From Clostridiales bacterium (GTDB lineage: Bacteria; Bacillota; Clostridia; Oscillospirales; Oscillospiraceae), in NCBI GenBank assembly GCA_021200895.1, contig JAJQFX010000027.1:1-15026 (forward strand): a stretch of 15,026 bases of DNA, in the 5' to 3' direction. Made by a program: the position numbers and the translations under genes. Under the pieces are notes generated by a model. It saw only the letters and a list, made by a program, of their open reading frames with translations, ran no database searches and was not told the DNA's origin. Of this stretch, positions 1-6,537 are shown in pieces. Each line of letters starts with the position of its first letter. Position 1 is the first letter of the stretch.

Positions 1-172
1 GTGCGGAGGTTGGCGGCCCCCGCCGCGCTGCCGCCGCCCTGGTACCGTTTCCCAGCCTTTTGCAGGCGGAGGCGGCCATAACGGGCGCTGCCGCCCCAGG
101 GGGCCTTATAACTGTCTGGCTGGGACGTGCGAAGGTTGGCGCTGCCCGCCACGCTGCCGCCGCCCTTGTAGG
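1..172 (-). repeat. Degenerate tandem repeat in coding sequence (126-bp period)
   Basis: Positions 1-44 and 127-170 match at about 38 of 44 bases. They encode the two GGGS-x-AGxANLR copies of the partial membrane protein. A more diverged GGSA-containing copy lies between them. The repeat runs to the window edge, so more copies may lie outside. Confidence 0.65.
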
Positions 173-617
173 GCCGGTTAGAGAAGCCCCGAATGAGGGC
201 GGTGGAACCGCGCCGCCTGGATGCGCGGTGGCGCTCCGGCACGGCTACGGACACCTGTGGCCCGGAGCGGGTCTGCTTCCTGCCCTTATAATTGGGCAGC
301 AGCAGCCCGAACACGCCGCCGTTGCGCTCCTTCCGCTTCCGGCGGGAGCGGCGGTAGGACTCCATCGACGCGCCCTGGGTCGTCTTGTCCTCGCCATAGC
401 TGCGGGTACGCCTTACGTTTTCCATCGGATGCCGCAGCACGCGGTAGAGCAGCAGCACGACAGCCGCCACAAGGCAGACTACCCCCACTGCCACACGCAC
501 CGGATGCTCATAGATTCCATTGAGATCAAGCTCTACCGCAGCCGCAGTTGGCGCCAGAGTGCCGCCATACAGCACAGCCAGCGTCACCGCCGCCGCAGCC
601 TGCCAAACTTTTTTCAT
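1..617 (-). CDS. Partial secreted/membrane protein with basic tail and Gly-rich repeats (C-terminus outside window)
   Basis: I do not recognise a family. Reading the minus strand from the ATG at 617 gives 205 codons with no stop before the window edge, so the 3' end is missing. Residues 1-27 look like a signal peptide (MKK, Ala/Val/Leu-rich core, cleavage likely after the Ala run at 25-27). Residues 40-61 form a transmembrane helix. The tail from about 66 is very rich in Arg/Lys (for example RRSRRKRKER near 89-98) and probably cytoplasmic if the first segment is cleaved. Residues 150-205 carry a degenerate repeat: YKGGGSVAGSANLRT, a middle variant with GGSARYG, then YQGGGSAAGAANLR. An AGGAG ribosome site lies about 10 nt upstream of the ATG, and a TTGATA/CATAAT promoter lies at 660-688. 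An overlapping plus-strand frame exists, but only this frame has a signal peptide, ribosome site and promoter. Gene reality is fairly sure; function is unknown. Confidence 0.75.
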   Translation of the reverse strand, partial: MKKVWQAAAAVTLAVLYGGTLAPTAAAVELDLNGIYEHPVRVAVGVVCLVAAVVLLLYRVLRHPMENVRRTRSYGEDKTTQGASMESYRRSRRKRKERNGGVFGLLLPNYKGRKQTRSGPQVSVAVPERHRASRRRGSTALIRGFSNRPYKGGGSVAGSANLRTSQPDSYKAPWGGSARYGRLRLQKAGKRYQGGGSAAGAANLR

Positions 618-654
618 GCAAACGCTCCTGGAGGTCAAGTACCTCATTCGTTAT

Positions 655-688
655 GCTCTATTATGCCACAAGATGGCCGGTTTATCAA
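655..688 (-). promoter_or_regulatory. Sigma-A-type promoter of the partial membrane protein gene
   Basis: On the minus strand, TTGATA (683-688) is followed after 17 nt by CATAAT (660-665), with a TGG extended -10 motif directly before the -10. The predicted transcript start is near 653, about 35 nt before the ATG at 617. The 17-nt core TTGTGGCATAATAGAGC (655-671) recurs exactly in the carA promoter at 10409-10425. Confidence 0.7.
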
Positions 689-698
689 CTGCGGATTT

Positions 699-857
699 AG
701 GAACCTCTGAACAAATGTACTTCGGCGCCTTGCAGTAAATTTGCACCATAAATGCGTCGAAAAATCTTGAAATCCGTCAGGATTACTGCAATTTTTCTCC
801 TTTTTCTGGCACAAATTTCCTCGCAATTCGCTCTTGTCCATTTGTTCAGAGGCTCCT
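699..857. repeat. 159-bp palindromic MITE-like element
   Basis: The outer arms AGGAACCTCTGAACAAATG (699-717) and CATTTGTTCAGAGGCTCCT (839-857) are inverted repeats matching at 18 of 19 bases. An inner pair (734-746 with 808-820) also matches in part. The exact centre folds as AATCC-GTCA-GGATT (771-784), so the whole unit is symmetric about position 778. It lacks a credible gene; the short frames inside it have no ribosome site. It sits between the divergent promoters of the partial membrane protein and the perR-like gene, about 10 bp upstream of the former's -35 box. A miniature inverted-repeat element is the best reading. A long hairpin with a regulatory role is the alternative. No clear target-site duplication was seen. 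Most of the 618-1040 gap outside this element and the two promoters shows nothing recognisable. Confidence 0.65.
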
Positions 858-972
858 TGTTTCCAATTTGGTCGTTTTTTTGCAGACACAGGGCCACCGG
901 ACAGGCATGGTGCAGTTCCTCATTCATTCCGCCCTTCCCGCAGACATCAGCCAGAAAAAATAAAAATCCCTC

Positions 973-1000
973 TTGACAAACCTGTATCTTCTGCTATAAT
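973..1000 (+). promoter_or_regulatory. Sigma-A-type promoter of the perR-rubrerythrin operon
   Basis: A perfect TTGACA (973-978) and a perfect TATAAT (995-1000) are separated by 16 nt. The predicted transcript start is near 1007, inside the inverted repeat at 1001-1023. Confidence 0.85.
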
Positions 1001-1023
1001 AGAATTAGAATTATTCCAATTCT
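1001..1023 (+). promoter_or_regulatory. Per box operator (PerR-type inverted repeat)
   Basis: Arms AGAATTAGAAT (1001-1011) and ATTCCAATTCT (1013-1023) flank a single T and match as inverted repeats at 10 of 11 positions. The inner 15 bases (1005-1019, TTAGAATTATTCCAA) fit the 7-1-7 Per-box consensus TTATAATNATTATAA at 11 of 14 arm positions. The site begins directly after the -10 box and covers the predicted transcript start. A bound repressor would therefore block initiation of the perR-rubrerythrin transcript, which implies autoregulation. Confidence 0.75.
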
Positions 1024-1040
1024 TAGAACGGGAGGACGCT

Positions 1041-1415
1041 ATGCGATACAGAGCGCTGATTTTACAACTGCTCCGCCAATGCGACGGCCATCCCACCGCA
1101 GAGCAGCTCTACTTACAGGTGAAGGAGGTTCAGCCCACCATCGCTATGGCCACGGTGTACAACAACCTGGCCGCCCTGGTGCAGGAGGGGCAGATTCGCC
1201 GGGTGCGCATCCCCGACCAGGCAGACCGGTACGATAAGACCATGACCCCCCATGACCACCTGATTTGTGACCGCTGCGGAAGGCTGGCCGACATCCAGCT
1301 GGGCGACTTTTCCCGGACGCTGGAGGAACAGCTGGGCATCCCTGTGGAGTCCTACGACCTGAGCGTTCACTACATCTGCCCCGCCTGCCGGGGCGGTGAG
1401 AGCCAATCCGCATAA
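1041..1415 (+). CDS. perR: PerR-type Fur-family peroxide-responsive repressor
   Basis: A 124-aa Fur-family metalloregulator: N-terminal winged helix (about 1-63, with the conserved ATVYNNL recognition-helix segment at 37-43) and a C-terminal metal-binding dimerisation domain. All five ligands of the regulatory Fe/Mn site known from Bacillus subtilis PerR are present at a constant offset of 20: His17, Asp65, His71, His73, Asp84. His17 and His71 match the histidines oxidised by peroxide in that protein. The structural zinc site is C76xxC79 and C113xxC116. The start at 1041 has a GGGAGG ribosome site. The protein lacks about 20 residues found at the N-terminus of B. subtilis PerR (first helix). 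Upstream in-frame sequence is occupied by the promoter, so this compact form appears genuine. The gene shares a transcript with rubrerythrin 44 nt downstream and probably represses itself through the Per box. Fur or Zur is less likely given the ligand set and partner. Confidence 0.88.
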   Translation: MRYRALILQLLRQCDGHPTAEQLYLQVKEVQPTIAMATVYNNLAALVQEGQIRRVRIPDQADRYDKTMTPHDHLICDRCGRLADIQLGDFSRTLEEQLGIPVESYDLSVHYICPACRGGESQSA

Positions 1416-1459
1416 CTTACCAACAATCACACAAACTAATTAAAAAGGAGATTTGAACC

Positions 1460-1993
1460 ATGGAACTGAAAGGCACCAAGACCGAGGCCAACCTGAAAAC
1501 CGCTTTCTCCGGTGAGAGCGAAGCCCGCAACAAGTACACCTATTTCGCCAGCGTCGCCAAGAAGGAGGGCTATGAGCAGATCGCGGCCCTGTTCCTGAAA
1601 ACCGCCGAGAACGAGAAGGAACACGCCAAGATGTGGTTCAAGGAGCTGGGCGGCCTGGGCGACACCGCTCAGAACCTCCTGTCCGCCGCCGAAGGTGAGA
1701 ACTACGAGTGGACGGATATGTACGCCACCTTCGCCAAGGAGGCCGAGGAGGAGGGCTTCATCGCCCTGGCCGCCAAATTCCGCATGGTGGGCGAGGTGGA
1801 AAAGCACCACGAGGAGCGCTACCGTGCCCTGCTCCACAATGTGGAGATGCAGGAGGTCTTCGCCAAGGGCGAGCTGACCATGTGGGAGTGCCGCAACTGC
1901 GGTCATCTGGTCATGGGCAAGAAGGCCCCCCAGGTGTGCCCGGTCTGCGCCCATCCCCAGAGCTATTTCGAGGTCAGGGCGGAAAACTATTGA
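1460..1993 (+). CDS. rbr: Rubrerythrin (diiron peroxidase with rubredoxin domain)
   Basis: At 177 aa this is the usual length for a two-domain rubrerythrin, a cytoplasmic peroxidase that reduces H2O2 to water in anaerobes with electrons passed through its rubredoxin site. The four-helix diiron domain (about 1-135) carries all expected ligands: Glu19 (SGESEARN), Glu52 and His55 (ENEKEHAK), Glu80 and Glu83 (GENYEW), Glu114 and His117 (EKHHEER). The C-terminal rubredoxin-like domain has C144xxC147 and C160xxC163 (CRNCGH, CPVCAHP). AAGGAG lies 9 nt before the ATG. Its place directly after a PerR-type regulator fits peroxide-induced expression from the promoter at 973. The transcript ends at the strong hairpin at 2018-2050. 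Confidence 0.96.
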   Translation: MELKGTKTEANLKTAFSGESEARNKYTYFASVAKKEGYEQIAALFLKTAENEKEHAKMWFKELGGLGDTAQNLLSAAEGENYEWTDMYATFAKEAEEEGFIALAAKFRMVGEVEKHHEERYRALLHNVEMQEVFAKGELTMWECRNCGHLVMGKKAPQVCPVCAHPQSYFEVRAENY

Positions 1994-2017
1994 TACAGGC
2001 CCTGCGCAGAAATCAGG

Positions 2018-2050
2018 AGGAGGGGCAGCCCGTGGGGCTGCCCCTCCTTT
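2018..2050 (+). terminator. Intrinsic-type terminator after rubrerythrin
   Basis: The 14-bp perfect stem AGGAGGGGCAGCCC (2018-2031) / GGGCTGCCCCTCCT (2035-2048) has a 3-nt loop and is followed by a short T run. It lies between convergent genes. The T tract is weak. Confidence 0.75.
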
Positions 2051-2077
2051 GGTCGTTCTGTAAGGTTCCCTGATGCG

Positions 2078-2389
2078 CTACTCGCCTTCCAGCAGACGAA
2101 CCTTCACCGTGAAGGAGCCATCATCCCAGGTCCCTTCACTGGTGTCGGTATAGTGATGCTCAAACTGGAGTTCCTCGCCTGGGCGGAGCGTGACAAACCG
2201 TTCCCCATAGTCGAACCCGTAGCCATGCCCTTCGTCTATCAGGAACTTTCCGCCGCATACCGTTCCGGTTTCGTCTTTCACATAGTCCACAAACCTCATG
2301 TGCGCAAAAATATGCAGCCATTTGCTTTCCACCGGTTCATCAAGGACAAGATTCCCGGCAGTTCCCATCACTCTGTAGCATTTTTCCAT
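2078..2389 (-). CDS. Uncharacterised 103-aa protein
   Basis: I do not recognise the family. The start at 2389 has GGAGGT five nt upstream, and the longer open frame through 2599 has no such support. The product is acidic, has no signal peptide or membrane helix, and is predicted mostly beta by eye. It alternates hydrophobic and charged residues, with aromatic and Gly-rich turns (GHGYGFDYGERF at about 54-65) and a Thr/Glu-rich hairpin near the end (EGTWDDGSFTVKV, 85-97). A single-domain beta-sandwich or barrel is plausible, but that is a guess. It lies downstream of the Cmk-like kinase on the same strand, separated by about 140 GC-rich nt holding a hairpin, with no clear promoter of its own, so it is probably expressed by read-through. 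Confidence 0.7.
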   Translation of the reverse strand: MEKCYRVMGTAGNLVLDEPVESKWLHIFAHMRFVDYVKDETGTVCGGKFLIDEGHGYGFDYGERFVTLRPGEELQFEHHYTDTSEGTWDDGSFTVKVRLLEGE

Positions 2390-2437
2390 GTATGACCTCC
2401 GATTTGCCGGCCCGTGCCATCCGCCCCTCCGGGCGGC

Positions 2438-2473
2438 AAAGGGAGCGCCCCGCTTTCCCACAGGACGCTCCCT
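2438..2473 (-). terminator. Candidate (possibly leaky) terminator after the Cmk-like kinase gene
   Basis: On the minus strand AGGGAGCGTCC pairs with a matching arm ending in CGCTCCCT (11 bp with one G-U pair) and is followed by TTT. A second small hairpin (CCGCCC/GGGCGG, 2421-2436) follows. The T tract is short, so partial read-through into the 103-aa gene is likely. Confidence 0.5.
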
Positions 2474-2528
2474 CTGTTTGTCGGGGCAGGGCGGGGCCTG
2501 CTCCGGAGATGGCTTGTCGGCCCGACGG

Positions 2529-3146
2529 TTACAGGGTAGGCTCCGGCGCGGTGTCCCGCTGCTTCGCGGCGTTGACGATGATGGAGACGCACTGGTCAAC
2601 GCCCAGATAGCCGCTGTCCAGGTTCAGGTTGTAGTTGCGGAAGTCGCCCCACTCATGGTCGGTATAATACTTGTAGTAGGTGGAACGGTTGCGGTCCCGC
2701 TGCTGCAAGTACTTCTTGGGGTCGGCGGGCGTCTCGTGATAGACCTCCTGGATGCGCTTGATGCGGTAGGGATAGTCCGAGTGGATAAAGACCTTCAGCG
2801 TATCGCAGGTACCATTCAGCACATAGTCGGCACAGCGGCCCACGATGACGCAAGGCTCCGCCGCGGCAAAGTCCTGAATGACCTTGCATTGCAGCCGGTA
2901 GATCATGTCCTGGGGGTCCTCAAAATAGAGGCCGCCGGACAGGGAGAAGCCGCTCCAGAACTTGGAGCGCTGGTTGACATACTCACCCTGCTCTGCAATA
3001 ACATCCTTCGTAAAGCCGCTTTGCTCCGCCACATGGTCCAGAATCGCGCTGTCGTAGAACGGCATCCCCAATTCCTTGGCGACCATTTCGCCAATACTGT
3101 GGCCTGCGCTGCCGTATTCACGGGCAATGGTAATGACAGGTAACAT
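2529..3146 (-). CDS. Cytidylate kinase-like family protein
   Basis: A 205-aa cytoplasmic P-loop kinase-fold protein of the Cmk-like family (PF13189 type). The N-terminal signature ITIAREYGSAGHSIG (5-19) is the family's variant phosphate loop; it has no Lys in the position of a classic Walker A (GxxGxGK). Later family marks are CVIVGRCADYVL (99-110), the Arg-rich RDRNRSTYYKYYT segment (150-162), which resembles the kinase lid, and the WGDFRNYNLNLDSGYLG segment (166-182). The start at 3146 is set by AAGGAGGG about 7 nt upstream and by the family's usual first residues; the longer frame to 3191 is not supported. True substrate and activity are unknown; it should not be assumed to be the housekeeping CMP kinase. 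It has its own perfect-consensus promoter (3223-3251), divergent from galE. Confidence 0.88.
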   Translation of the reverse strand: MLPVITIAREYGSAGHSIGEMVAKELGMPFYDSAILDHVAEQSGFTKDVIAEQGEYVNQRSKFWSGFSLSGGLYFEDPQDMIYRLQCKVIQDFAAAEPCVIVGRCADYVLNGTCDTLKVFIHSDYPYRIKRIQEVYHETPADPKKYLQQRDRNRSTYYKYYTDHEWGDFRNYNLNLDSGYLGVDQCVSIIVNAAKQRDTAPEPTL

Positions 3147-3222
3147 GATAAAACCCTCCTTGTTACAGCCTGTTTTCTGTGAGATACGCAAAGTTTAATT
3201 CTACTTCTCTCATCGTAATTGC

Positions 3223-3251
3223 ATTATATTACAATTTTGCCGTTCTGTCAA
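3223..3251 (-). promoter_or_regulatory. Promoter of the Cmk-like kinase gene
   Basis: On the minus strand a perfect TTGACA (3246-3251) and a perfect TATAAT (3223-3228) are 17 nt apart. The predicted transcript start is near 3216, giving a leader of about 70 nt. Confidence 0.85.
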
Positions 3252-3343
3252 GGAGATTCCATCTACGTTTTGCACAAAGCACAACGAAGCGATTTTTCCG
3301 CCGGATGGCACTGTTTTTTCGCGCCGCCGCGGAGAATTTTTGA

Positions 3344-3371
3344 TTGACAGAACCGGTGCAAATGGTATAAT
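3344..3371 (+). promoter_or_regulatory. Promoter of galE
   Basis: A perfect TTGACA (3344-3349) and a perfect TATAAT (3366-3371) are 16 nt apart, with a TGG extended -10 motif. It is back to back with the kinase promoter; the -35 boxes are about 92 nt apart. The sequence between them shows nothing recognisable. Confidence 0.85.
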
Positions 3372-3403
3372 GAGATTATCAATTCGCAGGAGGAACGATT
3401 CTT

Positions 3404-4420
3404 ATGAATATTCTTTTGACCGGGGGCGCGGGCTTCATCGGGAGCCATACCGCTGTTGAACTGATTCAGGAGGGCCACACCGTCGTAGTGGTGGACAACC
3501 TGGTCAACGCAAGCCCGGAGAGCCTGAAACGGGTGGGTGTCATCACCGGCACCGAGCCGAAGCTCTACACCGTAGACCTTCGGGATAGGGCAGGGCTGGA
3601 GCAGGTCTTTGCGGAAAACCACTTTGACTGCGTGATTCACTTCGCCGGGCTGAAAGCGGTGGGCGAGAGCGTTGCCAAGCCTCTGGAGTACTATGACAAC
3701 AACCTGACCGGCACCCTGGTGCTGCTGGAGGTCATGCGGGCCCATGGCTGCAAGAACCTGATTTTCTCCTCCTCCGCCACGGTTTACGGTTCCCCGGCGG
3801 AAATTCCCATCACGGAAAACTGCCCTAAGGGCTCCCCCACCAACCCCTATGGCTGGACGAAGAGCATGATCGAGCAAATTCTCACCGACGTGCAGTTTGC
3901 CGACAAGGAGTGGAACGTGGTGTTGCTGCGGTACTTCAACCCCATCGGCGCCCATCAGAGCGGCCTGATTGGGGAGAATCCCAACGGCATCCCCAACAAC
4001 CTGATGCCCTACATCACCCAGGTGGCGGTGGGCAAGCTGCCCCAGCTCAGCGTCTACGGCAACGACTATGACACCCCCGACGGCACCGGCGTGCGGGACT
4101 ATATCCATGTGGTAGACTTGGCCAAGGGCCATGTGAAGGCCCTGGACGCCATCGGACGGCAGTGCGACCTGGCGGTCTACAACCTGGGCACCGGCGTGGG
4201 CTACTCCGTGCTGGACGTGGTGAACACCTTTAGCCAGGTCAACCAGGTGGAGATTCCCTACGTTATCAAGGGCCGCCGGGCCGGCGACCTGGCCACCTGC
4301 TACTCCGACCCCTCCAAGGCCGGTGAGGAACTGGGCTGGCACGCGGAGCTGGGCCTGGCGGAGATGTGCCAGGACTCCTGGCGCTGGCAGAAGAACAACC
4401 CCAACGGCTTTGAAAGCTGA
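3404..4420 (+). CDS. galE: UDP-glucose 4-epimerase
   Basis: A 338-aa NAD-dependent short-chain dehydrogenase-type epimerase that interconverts UDP-glucose and UDP-galactose (Leloir pathway, supply of galactosyl units for envelope polysaccharides). The NAD-binding GGAGFIG is at 7-13 and the NAD ribose-binding acidic strand end VVVVDNL at 27-33. Catalytic Ser124 lies in FSSSATVYG, with Tyr149 and Lys153 in NPYGWTK. These numbers equal those of the E. coli enzyme, and the length matches it (338 aa). The usual NPYGKSK-type motif here reads NPYGWTK, which keeps the catalytic pair. AGGAGG lies 10 nt before the ATG. Some GalE proteins also act on UDP-GlcNAc; that cannot be decided from sequence by eye, though the glmS neighbour makes it worth considering. 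Confidence 0.96.
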   Translation: MNILLTGGAGFIGSHTAVELIQEGHTVVVVDNLVNASPESLKRVGVITGTEPKLYTVDLRDRAGLEQVFAENHFDCVIHFAGLKAVGESVAKPLEYYDNNLTGTLVLLEVMRAHGCKNLIFSSSATVYGSPAEIPITENCPKGSPTNPYGWTKSMIEQILTDVQFADKEWNVVLLRYFNPIGAHQSGLIGENPNGIPNNLMPYITQVAVGKLPQLSVYGNDYDTPDGTGVRDYIHVVDLAKGHVKALDAIGRQCDLAVYNLGTGVGYSVLDVVNTFSQVNQVEIPYVIKGRRAGDLATCYSDPSKAGEELGWHAELGLAEMCQDSWRWQKNNPNGFES

Positions 4421-4438
4421 CGGGCCATCCCTCCCATT

Positions 4439-4480
4439 ACACAGGCAGGGGCGCGGCTGCGCCCCTGCCTGTGTTCGTTT
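4439..4480 (+). terminator. Intrinsic-type terminator after galE
   Basis: A 16-bp perfect stem, ACACAGGCAGGGGCGC (4439-4454) / GCGCCCCTGCCTGTGT (4459-4474), has a GGCT loop and is followed by TCGTTT. It separates galE from glmS, so the two are probably transcribed independently. Confidence 0.75.
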
Positions 4481-4528
4481 CGGCGGAAGCTGAGGGGCCA
4501 AAAAGCCCTTTTCGTTTCCCCAAAGATG

Positions 4529-4537
4529 TGGTATGAT
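4529..4537 (+). promoter_or_regulatory. Candidate extended -10 promoter of glmS
   Basis: TGG followed by TATGAT (4532-4537) lies about 80 nt before the glmS ATG. No good -35 box is seen at the right distance (the region reads TTTTCG). A small hairpin (CGGGCGG/CCGCCCG) lies in the short leader at about 4564-4582. Confidence 0.4.
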
Positions 4538-4615
4538 AATGCTGTCATGGCAGCGCCGTGGCGCGGGCGGGGATTCCGCCCGAAAGACTGACAGCGTTTA
4601 AAGGTGGGAACACTT

Positions 4616-6475
<1,860 letters not shown>

Positions 6476-6480
6476 CACGG

Positions 6481-6529
6481 CAAAAGCGGAACCGCCCCTC
6501 TGCAATACGCAGGGGGGCGGCTTTTGTTA
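6481..6529. terminator. Bidirectional terminator between glmS and the BIG2 protein gene
   Basis: CCGCCCCTCTGC pairs with GCAGGGGGGCGG (one G-U pair) around an AATAC loop. Outside it CAAAAGC (6481-6487) pairs with GCTTTTG (6520-6526). Thus a T run follows the stem on each strand, suiting the convergent genes on both sides. Confidence 0.85.
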
Positions 6530-6537
6530 TGCTGAGT

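Noticed and set aside
60..710. 216-codon plus-strand frame at the window start
   Set aside because: The minus-strand frame here has a signal peptide, transmembrane helix, ribosome site and promoter; the plus-strand frame has none.
644..927. Small open frames (about 75-80 codons) within and around the palindromic element
   Set aside because: They read through inverted repeats, lack ribosome sites, and overlap on both strands.
3263..4501. 412-codon open frame on the minus strand opposite galE
   Set aside because: galE is intact on the plus strand. This frame also spans the galE promoter and terminator.
4541..4600. Possible glmS ribozyme, prompted by an AGCGCC string before glmS
   Set aside because: The following bases do not match the ribozyme core and the space is too short for the full fold.
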